From assembly GCF_022967985.1 (NCBI RefSeq), contig NZ_JALJVC010000025.1, forward strand, positions 1 to 56,043: a stretch of 56,043 bases of DNA, given 5' to 3'. The position numbers were made by a program, and so were the translations under genes. Under the pieces are notes generated by a model. That model ran no database searches, had not been told where the DNA came from, and saw only the letters and a program-made list of their open reading frames with translations. Source of the DNA: Acinetobacter lwoffii (GTDB lineage: Bacteria > Pseudomonadota > Gammaproteobacteria > Pseudomonadales > Moraxellaceae). Every line of letters begins with the position of its first letter. Position 1 is the first letter of the stretch. Shown piece after piece: positions 1 to 8,163 of the stretch.

Positions 1-99
1 TTATTTGTAGTCATAAATTTAGTCCCCACTTGTTTTTAAGTGGGGACTAAATTAAGGCTTATAGGATGAATTCATAAGGTGTGTTCAGCGAACACTTAC
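1..99 (-). mobile_element. IS66-family element, one end, running off the left edge
   Basis: Read on the minus strand, the sequence inward from base 99 begins gtaagtgttcgctgaac, which closely matches the terminal repeat gtaagcgtccgctgaac of the IS66 element at 44056-46245. A possible start codon on the minus strand lies at 14-12, about 85 bases from the tip. The second IS66 element has its tnpA start 67 bases from its tip, so a tnpA gene probably begins here and continues outside the window. The assignment rests on the tip similarity alone. Confidence 0.5.
18..51. other. Perfect 14-bp hairpin
   Basis: The arms tttagtccccactt and aagtggggactaaa pair perfectly around a 6-base loop. The hairpin lies between the putative IS66 tip at 99 and the possible tnpA start at 14. 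It could be a transcription barrier that protects the transposase gene from read-through, or a leader structure. Its function is inferred; only the pairing is seen. Confidence 0.5.
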
Positions 100-111
100 G
101 TTTTGAATAGA

Positions 112-214
112 TTTAAGGAATTAGGCAGACCTCATACCCAAGTTGTCACTTGAATTTGGATAACTTAGGGAAGATCTATCTCTAAAGCCTTTATCCAACA
201 GAGTCGTTTTTATC
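112..214. mobile_element. IS5-family end relic
   Basis: This stretch is a near copy, inverted, of 24475-24570. Shared segments include cctcatacccaagttgtcac and agatctatctct. Its outer edge near 214 resembles the common Acinetobacter IS5-family tip (gactctgttg on the minus strand). The rest of the element is missing, apparently replaced by the IS66-type end at 99. No transposase sequence remains. Confidence 0.5.
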
Positions 215-257
215 CTAGGGTCCTTACCACTTGTATTCTTTACAAACATATATTTAA

Positions 258-284
258 AAAAGTGTAGCAAGTTGCTACACTTTT
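258..284. terminator. Terminator hairpin downstream of rep
   Basis: The arms aaaagtgtagcaa and ttgctacactttt pair perfectly around a central g, three bases past the rep stop codon. A/T runs on both outer sides make it a plausible bidirectional intrinsic terminator. The same core (gtgtagcaa, ttgctacac) recurs at the end of parB. Confidence 0.7.
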
Positions 285-286
285 CG

Positions 287-1459
287 CTAGATCAGCTCTT
301 TACCAAAAATATCATTCAGTCTTTCACGAATACTTTGAACGAATTCTGGATTATTTTTAAGTTTATGCTTCATATTTCGTTTAAAGTCATTCAGCCCCAT
401 ACCAATTTCAGCAAAATCCATTTGGAATAAAGTGTCATTAATGACAATATTTGCTTGAGAGTCAGTGAGGCATCCTACTTTTTTAAACCACTTCTTGAAC
501 TGCTGATAATTTTCATCATTATTAAAAATATACCAAGAACGTACATTCGTATCGAATTTAGCCCCTAATTCTTTTACGGATGCATTGTCTTCAAATGGAA
601 CATCAAGATAGATTTTTTCAATCACTGCAATTTCATCCAGTGCCTTATCAGCAATCCGATGATGCAGTTTAAAATTCACACCTACAATTGGACGGCCTTT
701 CTTAACGGTTTCATACTCTAATTGTAGATCTGTATTTTCGTTAATTTCTGCCACTATTTTGTCTAATACATAGCGTCTAAAATCTACCCAGCGATCATAT
801 TTGGTTTCATTAATATCAATCAGTGCTTTCAAGTTTTCTAAAAGTAATGGCACTTCATAACTCTTTTGATTGGCGTACTTAAATTCGTTTTTAATGAAAT
901 AAGTATAAAGACTCATACTGGCAACAGAATCTAGGGCAAAAAGATGTTTTAGCTGATAGGTAGTAAAATTACCCCCAGCCAGTTGAGTGAAATACGGCAA
1001 CACCTCACTAGTAAAACGAATCTGAATCGCATTTTTAGAGTCATCTTCCCATCTTAACTCACGGATAATGGGAACGACAGAATGTACTTTTTTAGTCTTT
1101 CTCTTACCATTATCAGCAGGCTCCTCAATAATAAAATGAGCTACCCGGGATGAAAGCTCTTTATAGATCCGATCTATTGCAACATTAATTGAGTTACGTT
1201 TATTTAATCCTAGTAAATCTGCCAAATCATCCTTATACAAATAAATATAAGTTTGTTCGGTAATTTCACCATCTACCCTATTTTTCTCACTATAATTCGC
1301 AACCGCCATTGCATATAGAAGTGCCTTATATTCATTGGATGACAACTCGATTGGGCGAATTAAGCGGTTACTGGTACTGACAACGCCATTATGGCGAATG
1401 TTGCCTATACAGTAGGGAATATAATTCGTTTCTTCTTGCAATGGTTCAGATTCTGTCAT
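287..1459 (-). CDS. Plasmid replication initiator, Rep_3/RepB family
   Basis: The 390-residue protein begins MTESEPLQEETNYIPYCIG and has the two-winged-helix layout of Rep_3-type theta initiators, which bind iterons and open the origin. The first winged helix covers roughly residues 25-155 (segments NEYKALLYAMAV and DDLADLLGLNK). The second covers about 160-270 (GGNFTTYQLKHLFALDS, EVPLLLENLKALI). About 120 further C-terminal residues contain SWYIFNNDENYQQFKKWF, an extension longer than in small Rep_3 proteins, whose usual length is about 300-320. The gene is transcribed away from the iterons at 1541-2092, the standard arrangement in Acinetobacter Rep_3 plasmids. It ends in a hairpin at 258-284. 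Identity is strong from gene, iteron and parAB context; the incompatibility group cannot be assigned by eye. Confidence 0.9.
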   Translation of the reverse strand: MTESEPLQEETNYIPYCIGNIRHNGVVSTSNRLIRPIELSSNEYKALLYAMAVANYSEKNRVDGEITEQTYIYLYKDDLADLLGLNKRNSINVAIDRIYKELSSRVAHFIIEEPADNGKRKTKKVHSVVPIIRELRWEDDSKNAIQIRFTSEVLPYFTQLAGGNFTTYQLKHLFALDSVASMSLYTYFIKNEFKYANQKSYEVPLLLENLKALIDINETKYDRWVDFRRYVLDKIVAEINENTDLQLEYETVKKGRPIVGVNFKLHHRIADKALDEIAVIEKIYLDVPFEDNASVKELGAKFDTNVRSWYIFNNDENYQQFKKWFKKVGCLTDSQANIVINDTLFQMDFAEIGMGLNDFKRNMKHKLKNNPEFVQSIRERLNDIFGKELI

Positions 1460-1540
1460 AACCGTGATATTTATAATTTGACTTAGTTTTTATATACAAA
1501 AGTGGAAAAACTTTCAAGACTTTCACCACAAGATTCTAAA

Positions 1541-2092
1541 AGTGGAAGGTCCGTCATCAAAAAAAAGCGTTATTATCCGATTTTTTGCCTTTAAAGTGGA
1601 ATTAAATACAGTCTTTCCACCCTACAGTGACAGACCTTCCACCTTTAGCCCCCGAAATTACAGTTTAGAATGACTATTTTTACTTTTTTCACCCACATTC
1701 AGATAGGTTAAGTTAAATAGAAACCCTGATGTGACAAGGCTTCCACCTTTCAGTTAGATTCGAAAGGTATAACTGCACATATAATCATCAGGAAATATCC
1801 AATAAAAACAGATTATCCACAGGTTAAGAACATACAGTGACAACCCTTCCACCTTTAAGGCTTAGTTACGAGACTTTATTAACATATTAAATAATTGTTT
1901 TTTAAATTATTTTTAAATAAAAATAGCGGTTTAAAAAATAGCAGTGACAAACCTTCCACCCTAGTGACAGACCTTCCACTTTAGAGTGACAAACCTTCCA
2001 CTTTAGAGTGACAGACCTTCCACTTTAGAGTGACAGACCTTCCACTTTAGAGTGACAGACCTTCCACTTTATGGTGACAAACCTTCCACTTT
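1541..2092 (+). repeat. Origin of replication: 22-bp iterons
   Basis: Seven tandem copies of agtgacaracctTCCACttt start at 1943, 1963, 1985, 2007, 2029, 2051 and 2073, with a 22-base period from 1963 onward. Dispersed copies lie at about 1625-1646 (agtgacagaccttccacctt), 1731-1750 and 1835-1855. One inverted copy lies at about 1541-1557 next to the rep start. The array is upstream of rep and between rep and parA, as expected for a Rep-bound oriV. The dispersed and inverted copies nearest rep probably also serve rep autoregulation (inference). Confidence 0.9.
1813..1821 (+). promoter_or_regulatory. DnaA box in oriV
   Basis: ttatccaca is a perfect match to the consensus DnaA box and lies among the dispersed iterons. 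It fits a theta origin that needs host DnaA. Confidence 0.7.
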
Positions 2093-2130
2093 TAAAACTC
2101 TAAGCATTTGTTTTATATAATAAAAATGCA

Positions 2131-2195
2131 CTCTTAATTATTAATTAGCTAAATAACTAATTATTCTAATTATTAATTAAGCTAGCTTAGTTAAA
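2131..2195. other. AT-rich putative DNA unwinding element
   Basis: Immediately after the tandem iterons the sequence is almost pure A+T, with two near-identical blocks, taattattaattagct and taattattaattaagct. This is the usual position of the unwinding region in an iteron origin. The role is inferred from composition and position only. Confidence 0.5.
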
Positions 2196-2316
2196 GATTT
2201 ATTTTTAAGCTGTTTTACATCTGAACAAATAGGATTTATAAATTTTAAAACTATAGTAAGATGAGTGAAAGTTATTTATATTACTAAACATTCAAATACG
2301 GAAGCATCTGACACGC

Positions 2317-3090
2317 ATGTCTGCAAAAATTATTACTGTTGCTAACCATAAAGGCGGATGTGGCAAAACAACGACTGTTGTGCACCTAGCCTCAGAACTT
2401 GCCAATCTGGGCAACAAGGTTTTAGTCATTGATTTAGATCCTCAAGCAAACGCAAGTTTACACATTGGGATCCAACATCCAAGCGAAATTGTTGTGACTA
2501 CAGCAGAATTACTAGTGGGCGATATTTCGTTGTTGGCAGATGCATTACAAGAAGAAACGAACTTTGAAAAAGTATCATTAATTTATGGTTCCTTGAATTT
2601 AGGAAAAACTGAAGACCAACTAAAAGAAGAAGCTCCCCGTCCTTCTGAAGAGTTAAATATCAAGTTAGAACTGTTAAAAGATCTTTATGATTTTATATTG
2701 ATCGACTGTCCACCTAGTCTTAAATTATTAACCAGCAATGCCCTGGCATCTTCAACACATGTCATTATCCCTATTGAATCCGGATCACAATATGGATTGT
2801 ATGGGGTAACAGATCTTTTAAATCATCTTGAAAAGATCAAACGTATTAATCCAGATTTAGAGCTTTTAGGCGCTTTACTAATTAAGCATGATGAACGTCA
2901 GAATGTCTGTAAGCTGATTCGGAATGAAGCCTTGAAACAGGTAGGAAAACTTTTAGAGACTACCATTCCTCAAAGTACTAAAGTTAATCAAGCAGCGATT
3001 CTGCAACAATCACTTTTGAACGTAGAAAAAAATTCAAAAGTACGTAAGGCTTTTGAAAGCCTTGCCAATGAAATTGTAGCTAAAGTTTAA
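2317..3090 (+). CDS. parA: ParA-type partition ATPase
   Basis: This 257-residue protein is a P-loop ATPase of the ParA/Soj type, which drives plasmid segregation together with ParB. A deviant Walker A motif KGGCGKTT lies at residues 12-19, with VIDLDPQAN around 37-45 and the Walker B-like ILIDCPPS around 127-134. There is no N-terminal helix-turn-helix, so it is the short type Ib/chromosomal-like form. The start at 2317 follows a weak GGAAG element about 12 bases upstream. It heads a two-gene operon with parB 13 bases downstream, divergent from rep across the origin. A possible -10 (tatagt) lies at 2252-2257. Identity is secure; only autoregulation and the centromere site are unknown. Confidence 0.93.
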   Translation: MSAKIITVANHKGGCGKTTTVVHLASELANLGNKVLVIDLDPQANASLHIGIQHPSEIVVTTAELLVGDISLLADALQEETNFEKVSLIYGSLNLGKTEDQLKEEAPRPSEELNIKLELLKDLYDFILIDCPPSLKLLTSNALASSTHVIIPIESGSQYGLYGVTDLLNHLEKIKRINPDLELLGALLIKHDERQNVCKLIRNEALKQVGKLLETTIPQSTKVNQAAILQQSLLNVEKNSKVRKAFESLANEIVAKV

Positions 3091-3103
3091 ACCTGAGAGT
3101 ATT

Positions 3104-4015
3104 ATGGCAAGCACCAAAGAGCTTTTAGCTCAGAAACTGAAACAGAATACAGAAAAACACCAGCAAGCACAGAAAGACAATATTAGAGAGCTGAAAGAGT
3201 TTAGACGTAATGTTCCTATTGAGGATATCAGCCGTAGTCCAAACCAGCCGCGTAAATTATTTGAAGAGTCACAATTAAAAGAACTGGCGGATTCCATTGA
3301 CGAAGTCGGTCTTTTGCAGCCCATTACAGTGCGTAAACTTGATAATCTGAAATATGAACTCATTGCAGGCGAGCGGCGCTTACGGGCGCACCATTTACTC
3401 GGCAAGTCTGTGATTGAAGCCATTATCATTGATGCGAATAATGTAGAAGCATCTTTGTTAACCTTAGCAGAGAATTTAAAGCGTCAGGACCTGACAGATT
3501 ATGAAATTTTTATTGGCCTGAACTCACTTGATGAGAAGTTAAAGAAAAACAAGCAACGTTTAGCCAATTCACTGGGTTTAAATCGCGAAGATATGTACAA
3601 GTATTTAGCGTACGAAAAACTGCCTCAAGTAATTTTAAATGACCTTGATGTGGAACCAGGCCTACTAGGTCGTACTGCTGCAACTGCATTCAAAAAATTT
3701 CTGTCGGATCATATAGAGCAACTTTCTGAGGCCGAAAAGGCTTTGCTAGGGGCTTGGGAAAAAGTAAAAGACAAAAAACTAGAGCAAAGTAAAGTTACTG
3801 CCTATGCTGAAAAAATATTGAGTCAGGATCCAGGAAAACTGACCACAACATCTGTGGTTAGAAAAATTGAATATGCAGGTAAGATTGCGGGGAATATCAA
3901 ACTCAATCAAAAACAGCTTAAGGTTTCTCTGAATATCTCGGAAATTGACGAAGCTAGTCTCTTACAACTAGAAGATTTTTTAAAACAGCTGATTCAGAAA
4001 AGTGAAAAAGTGTAG
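3104..4015 (+). CDS. parB: ParB-type partition protein
   Basis: The 303-residue ParB/Spo0J-type protein binds the plasmid centromere and stimulates ParA. The ParB/Srx nuclease-like domain spans about residues 35-125, with SRSPNQPRKLF, GLLQPITVR and GERRLRAH (the CTP-binding and arginine-rich patch region). AENLKRQDLTDYE leads into the helix-turn-helix domain at about 130-180 (KKNKQRLANSLGLNREDMYK). A C-terminal dimerisation segment follows. It lies 13 bases after parA. The stop codon at 4013-4015 is inside a hairpin (4005-4033), so termination is built into the gene end. No consensus chromosomal parS was seen nearby; candidate centromeres are the iteron region or the two shared hairpins. Confidence 0.92.
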   Translation: MASTKELLAQKLKQNTEKHQQAQKDNIRELKEFRRNVPIEDISRSPNQPRKLFEESQLKELADSIDEVGLLQPITVRKLDNLKYELIAGERRLRAHHLLGKSVIEAIIIDANNVEASLLTLAENLKRQDLTDYEIFIGLNSLDEKLKKNKQRLANSLGLNREDMYKYLAYEKLPQVILNDLDVEPGLLGRTAATAFKKFLSDHIEQLSEAEKALLGAWEKVKDKKLEQSKVTAYAEKILSQDPGKLTTTSVVRKIEYAGKIAGNIKLNQKQLKVSLNISEIDEASLLQLEDFLKQLIQKSEKV

Positions 4016-4033
4016 CAATTTGCTACACTTTTT
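4005..4033. terminator. Terminator hairpin overlapping the parB stop
   Basis: The arms aaaaagtgtagcaa and ttgctacacttttt pair perfectly around one base, followed by more T residues. The core matches the hairpin after rep at 258-284 almost base for base. Confidence 0.75.
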
Positions 4034-4051
4034 TTTGACAATCTCAAACTA

Positions 4052-4831
4052 GGGCGTGTCATCAATTAAGCCAGATAGATCGCTGATAAGAAGTTTTGAG
4101 CCAATTTATCATAGCGTGTGGCAATAGCACGATATTGTTTGAGCTTGGCAAAAAATTTCTCGATCAGATGTCTTGCCTTGTAGATATGTCAATCATAATC
4201 ACGCTGATCAATAGAATTACTTTTCGCTGGCATCACAACTTGACCCTTCGCCTCTAAAATTAGATCAATGACCCGATCCCTTGAGTTGTAGGCTTTATCC
4301 ATAAGCCAGGTCTGGCTCAACGATAAGTCCAGCAACACATCTGAACCGTTTAAGTCATGAACCTGCCCATCCGTGAGATAAAATCCTGTCGGGTTGCCTA
4401 AAGCATCAGTACGGGCATGAATTTTGGTGCTTAAGCCCCCTTTACTGCGCCTATTCGCCTGATTTCCCCCCAGCGCTGTGTTGGTAAGCACGTACAATGG
4501 GGTGCAGTCTAACATCACATATTCATTGTCACGGTCATGTGACAGCACTTCAAAGACTCTCTGCCACACACCTGTTTTAGCCCAAAGACTAAAACGAGTA
4601 TGCACTACTCTAAAATCACCGAAGCGTTCGGGTAAGTCTCGCCACGGGATACCTGAACGATAGCGCTTCAACAAATAGTCAGTTATCTTTGGCCGTTACT
4701 CCAACAGTACCCATTCGTCCAGGTAACAGATCTTTAACCTGTTCCCACCAATCATCTATTAATGCATAGCGTTTATTCATGAAGAAATTATGAGGACCGG
4801 TAGGATTTTCTCAAGCTAATTGATGACACCC
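4052..4831 (-). mobile_element. IS5-family (IS427-group) insertion sequence, decayed
   Basis: The ends match: gggcgtgtcatcaattaa at the left and, read inward on the other strand, gggtgtcatcaattagctt at the right. The element is about 780 bp and is flanked by a TA duplication at 4050-4051 and 4832-4833, the target preference of this group. Insertion was just downstream of the parB terminator. The transposase inside is broken (see separate entry). Confidence 0.8.
4066..4780 (-). pseudogene. IS427-group DDE transposase, three lesions
   Basis: The reading frame starts MNKRYALIDDWWEQVKDLLPG and runs as far as AKDN. A TGA then stands where the family has an arginine codon (the N-R-LFVEA region), and a frame change follows close by. 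The middle part (SGIPWRDLPERFGDFRVVH ... GGLSTKIHARTDALG ... DKAYNS) is well conserved and open from 4674 to 4189. A second nonsense codon (TGA for TGG) follows RDYD. The remaining tail HIYKARHLIEKFFAKLKQY reads on to a proper stop at 4066. All expected domains are present but split, so the gene cannot make a full transposase without suppression. Confidence 0.85.
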
Positions 4832-4833
4832 TA

Positions 4834-5668
4834 ATTCAAAATAAAAAAAGGTTTTTAAATATTATTTCTATAAGTCAATGTGACATTGACTTATACCAGG
4901 TTTTAATTGATTCAGCTTAGATAGTGTATGGGGGCCTAAAAAATTAATTAATTTATGTCTATAGAAAAAATAGAAATAAATGTTCATATATCAATGATAT
5001 ATGGTTGTTTTTTATAATAAATAGCCTAAGCAATTATTAGTAAATATATGTTTTTGGATATGGTATAATTAGCTAAAAATCCAGACATCAGTGGTAAATT
5101 AAAATAAATCTTAAAATATGCCAGCCTTAAACCACAGCTTTAATTTTTGCCTACAGACAGCAGCCCAAGACGTTACCTAGTGTCACGTTACGGAACCACA
5201 CTCAGTGAGCTTGCCGAATTCAACAGATCTAGAGATCTTAGTATATTGCCCTATAAATCCCATTTTCTTAAAGATTACCTTTAGATAGTCAAAGGCATTC
5301 AAGTGTACAGATAGGGACTGTGCCAGGAAACGTGCTAGTATGGAGGTGGGCAATAACTGCTTAGAATCAAGGTACGTGATTTTCTCAGTCGACTATTACG
5401 AATAGCCGCCATTTGGTAGATGCCTTTTAGTTAGATTGAACCGTCACCACTCTCCTAGACAAATTTAGTCTATTCTTTTTGCATAAATGATAACATTATG
5501 AATGGACAACGATATTCTCTCAGAATCACGTATTAATCATGCTGCTAAACATTCTCATTAAAACAAGGGAATGCATCTTTTTACTGATCGTACCTTGTTT
5601 TTAATTTTCCTCTGTTCTTTAATTTAGTACTATCTTTATCATTTATGAGCACTCACTGGATTCACTGA
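4834..5668. other. Non-coding region before the GntR gene
   Basis: No convincing gene is seen in these roughly 830 bases. The left part is very A+T-rich and holds the palindrome at 4869-4895. The part from about 5150 to 5460 has a more mixed composition with stops in every frame, and may be eroded former coding or IS sequence that I could not identify. A short palindrome agatctagagatct lies near 5226-5239. Confidence 0.4.
4869..4895. other. Perfect 12-bp inverted repeat
   Basis: The arms tataagtcaatg and cattgacttata flank the central tga. There is no T-run after it, so it looks more like a protein-binding site than a terminator. The nearest downstream gene is the GntR regulator about 770 bases away. 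The role is unknown. Confidence 0.45.
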
Positions 5669-6358
5669 ATGAAGTATATGGAAATCAGAGATTTGATTGA
5701 GGCTGAATTGAAAAATTATAGTTCTAATCAAATGATTCCATCCGAACGGTACTTGGCATTAAAGTTTGACTGTTCAAGGGAAACAGTGCGTAAGGCCTAT
5801 GAACAGCTTCGTGCCGAAGATAAAATTTTCAAACGGCAAAATCTCGGCTGGTTCGTGAGTAATAAAAAAATTCAATATTCTCCAAACTCAATTGAAAATT
5901 TTCGTTCTTATATGAAGGCACAGGGTTTTAATGTCAGAACTGAACTAATCTCGACCAGACAGTTGGAGCGATTGGATCACAGTAATCTTTTTAGTGAAGA
6001 AAATCGTAAATTGGGCTTTATTGAAATTATTCGTTTACGTTATGCTGATGATGTACCTGTACTTCTAGAATATAATTATTTACCTGTTGCGCTGTTTCCA
6101 AATGTGCTGAATTATGATGTGATTACTTCGGTACAAGATGTCATTAAAAATCACTTTCATTATAATTACACGAGTAGTCAGTTAAAAATTAAAAATACCG
6201 GTGTGTCTCATTTTGAGAGCCAGCACTTAGGTATTCCTTTAAGTCAAACCGCCACTTATATTGAACGTATTTCAAAATCAGATGATCTAGTGATTGAATA
6301 TGACATCGAAATCTGGTCACAGGACAAAATTGAAATGACCTTAGATATTCAAGCATAA
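5669..6358 (+). CDS. GntR/HutC-family transcriptional regulator
   Basis: The 229-residue protein has an N-terminal GntR winged helix at about residues 1-65 (IPSERYLALKFDCSRETVRKAYEQL, read in two parts: SERYLALKFDCS and RETVRKAYEQL). An effector-binding UTRA domain follows at about 80-225 (RLRYADDVPVLLEYNYLP, VIEYDIEIWSQDKIEM). HutC-subfamily repressors of this layout sense small metabolites and usually control a neighbouring operon, but no intact partner gene remains here: both sides are IS debris or non-coding. A terminator follows at 6385-6419. The ligand cannot be predicted. The gene may be the surviving regulator of a deleted module. Confidence 0.85.
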   Translation: MKYMEIRDLIEAELKNYSSNQMIPSERYLALKFDCSRETVRKAYEQLRAEDKIFKRQNLGWFVSNKKIQYSPNSIENFRSYMKAQGFNVRTELISTRQLERLDHSNLFSEENRKLGFIEIIRLRYADDVPVLLEYNYLPVALFPNVLNYDVITSVQDVIKNHFHYNYTSSQLKIKNTGVSHFESQHLGIPLSQTATYIERISKSDDLVIEYDIEIWSQDKIEMTLDIQA

Positions 6359-6384
6359 GCTTATATTTATATCCTGACCATTCA

Positions 6385-6419
6385 AATCCTAAAAAGTTAA
6401 ATGTTTTTAGGATTTTTTT
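6385..6419 (+). terminator. Intrinsic terminator after the GntR gene
   Basis: The arms aatcctaaaaa and tttttaggatt flank a short loop and are followed by a run of T, 27 bases past the stop. Confidence 0.8.
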
Positions 6420-6661
6420 ATTTTCTTAGATTAGCATTAGACCTCCTTCATAAATCATTCTTACTCAGTTGCAAATTATAAATTCCAGCAACTAGATTGA
6501 ATCTCAAAAGGGGGGCTTTTAGCTCTATTGCGATAACGTTCTGAAAGCATTTTGAAAGTTTTTAGACTGCCAATCCATACTTAATTTCTATTCTTCTTTA
6601 TTGATTTCCTGATTATAGATTTTTAGTTCAGGATCCAGTTTACAGCGACTTTTGGCCTCTA

Positions 6662-7175
6662 ATGGCAACAGGGTATTGGGAAGCGCGTTTGATTGAGGTT
6701 AAGCGGGCAGGGAAAATTAGACGTTATATCACTTTATTAATGGACCCAAAGACATATCCACTGATAGGCTTGGCGAAGCTTTATGCTCAGCGCTGGGAAA
6801 TAAAAATGTGTTACCGAGAAATCAAAAGTGATTTACAGGAGGGCAAGCATTTGAGGAGCAAGCAACCTGATTTAGTTTTTCAAGAATTATGGGGGCTTTA
6901 TTGCCTACAATATTCTAAGAAGACAAATGAAACACATGGCTCAACGTGCAAAAGTCAGTCCTTTGAGAACCAGCTTTCATATTGCATCTATTGGCATTCT
7001 GAATATATTAAGATTCGACTCTTTAGACTCCGCAGGTAATTTACCTAAACATTTAGAAAGTTTACTGGAAAGATCTAAGAGATATGTTTTGCCTGAGAGG
7101 GGAGTGAGGAGTTGCCCACGAGTTGTGAAAGGGACACCACAGAAATACCCAAGAAAATGCCAGTCAATTTCTTAA
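6662..7175 (+). pseudogene. IS4-family transposase, C-terminal remnant, frameshifted
   Basis: The C-terminal part of an IS4-family DDE transposase is recognisable: GYWEARLIEVKRAGKIRRY, then KLYAQRWEIKMCYREIKSDL with the catalytic glutamate region (YREIK). The frame is lost near 6915-6930 (after LWGLYCLQYS). The final part continues in another frame as MAQRAKVSPLRTSFHIASI to a conserved-looking basic tail (RVVKGTPQKYPRK). The N-terminal two thirds are absent. Inactive relic. Confidence 0.75.
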
Positions 7176-7194
7176 CTGACCGGCATTCCTTTAA

Positions 7195-7368
7195 TTAAGG
7201 GCTTTCAGATGATTCAGATTTTTTGTCTTTCTCATTTCCATAATCTAAAGCAACCTGTTGCGCTTCGGCGGCGGCAGTTGCTTCTATTGGAATGGATTCA
7301 TCTGCAATAGCTACTGTTCCAGTAAATCCAAATAAGCTCAGGATTAGAATCTTTGAATACTTTTCCAT
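7195..7368 (-). CDS. Small secreted or periplasmic peptide, 57 aa, unknown
   Basis: The short gene reads MEKYSKILILSLFGFTG at its start. It has a lysine near the N-terminus, a hydrophobic core and a likely signal peptidase site after TVAIA. A mature peptide of about 34 residues follows, alanine- and glutamate-rich (EATAAAEAQQVALDYG), with a charged, serine-rich tail. A good Shine-Dalgarno (gaggaaa) lies 6 bases before the ATG. I recognise no family. It lies next to the IS4 relic and opposite to the small genes at 7586-8328. The ribosome site and signal peptide argue that it is real; its function is not known. Confidence 0.55.
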   Translation of the reverse strand: MEKYSKILILSLFGFTGTVAIADESIPIEATAAAEAQQVALDYGNEKDKKSESSESP

Positions 7369-7585
7369 CTGAATTTCCTCTATGTTTCTAAAACTTAATT
7401 TCAGTGTAGAGGCTAAGTTTAAATTCCGATGTATGAGCTATGTCTGCGTATGTAAGATATTCAGGATCCAAGTTATAGAACCTTGGGTTTAGGTAAGAAT
7501 ACTTATCGGATGAGTTTTTTTGTAGCGTTAATTGGCCAAATACAGACCGATTTTCTTAAAAATCTTTTATAGCGAAGATAATTTA

Positions 7586-7774
7586 ATGGCAAATTATAAA
7601 AAGAGCATAGCAATGGTCAACTGCGGTAATCCCCCCTACAATAAAATCCAAGAAGACATAAACAATATGGAACCAACTACGATGAAATGGATCGGCAATA
7701 ATATTGAGTTAAATGACATGCAGGGTGTCCATACTTTCTTATTAAGTTTAGAAGAAGAAGGTGGTGTTGATTAA
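7586..7774 (+). CDS. Hypothetical small protein, 62 aa
   Basis: An open frame runs from the ATG at 7586 (MANYKKSIAMVNCGNPP) to LEEEGGVD. A TTG start at 7532 would add 18 residues, but there is no ribosome site for it; a gaaga element precedes the ATG at 7586 at moderate distance. The protein is soluble, acidic at the end, and has one cysteine. No family was recognised. It is the first of four small same-strand frames (7586-8328) that may form a unit. Confidence 0.4.
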   Translation: MANYKKSIAMVNCGNPPYNKIQEDINNMEPTTMKWIGNNIELNDMQGVHTFLLSLEEEGGVD

Positions 7775-7786
7775 TCGCAGTATGTC

Positions 7787-7969
7787 ATGAGTCTTATACA
7801 GGACATCGCCCAGTACATAAGGTTAAGTTTGAAAAGAATTAGCACCTCCTCTGAGAGATTTTTCTTTACCAGCCCTGTTTTTGTAACATCTAGTAATTTT
7901 TTTGTAACCTTATTGTTATTTATTGTTCACTTTGTTTATTATATAAAAGATAAAAGGTGGAGAATTTAA
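7787..7969 (+). CDS. Hypothetical small membrane protein, 60 aa
   Basis: The frame begins 13 bases after the previous one. It has a basic N-terminal half (IRLSLKRISTSSERFFF) and one clear transmembrane stretch (FFVTLLLFIVHFVYYI) before a basic end KDKRWRI. There is no obvious Shine-Dalgarno. Low confidence; it could also be a spurious frame. Confidence 0.3.
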   Translation: MSLIQDIAQYIRLSLKRISTSSERFFFTSPVFVTSSNFFVTLLLFIVHFVYYIKDKRWRI

Positions 7970-7970
7970 G

Positions 7971-8069
7971 ATGCTCACTAAAGTCGAAGCCATTGTGATT
8001 TTACTAATGGTAATTGCATTAATACTCATTATTTATGAAATGGGACAAGGACTTAATTGGACTTTATAA
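7971..8069 (+). CDS. Very small membrane protein, 32 aa
   Basis: The frame starts MLTKVEAIVILLMVIALI, almost entirely one transmembrane helix, and ends EMGQGLNWTL. A strong Shine-Dalgarno (aaggtggag) lies 7 bases before the ATG, better than for its neighbours, and supports translation. It starts 2 bases after the previous stop. The function is unknown; single-helix proteins of this size are often regulators of membrane complexes or type I toxins, but nothing here decides between these. Confidence 0.45.
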   Translation: MLTKVEAIVILLMVIALILIIYEMGQGLNWTL

Positions 8070-8163
8070 ACGCTTTCTCAGTTTAAAAAAAGTCCTCAAT
8101 TGATGGCATTAATTTATTTATCAGAAGTTTCAGAATTTTGATCTTATACTTGGCTGACTAAAG

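Noticed and set aside
70..99. Possible second Xer site near the left edge (cataaggtgtg)
   Set aside because: One arm partly resembles pdif, but the other does not; the segment is better explained as an IS66-type tip.
1941..2092. Evenly spaced repeats that could be a CRISPR array
   Set aside because: The unit is a 22-base period with almost no spacer, beside a Rep gene; these are iterons and no cas genes are present.
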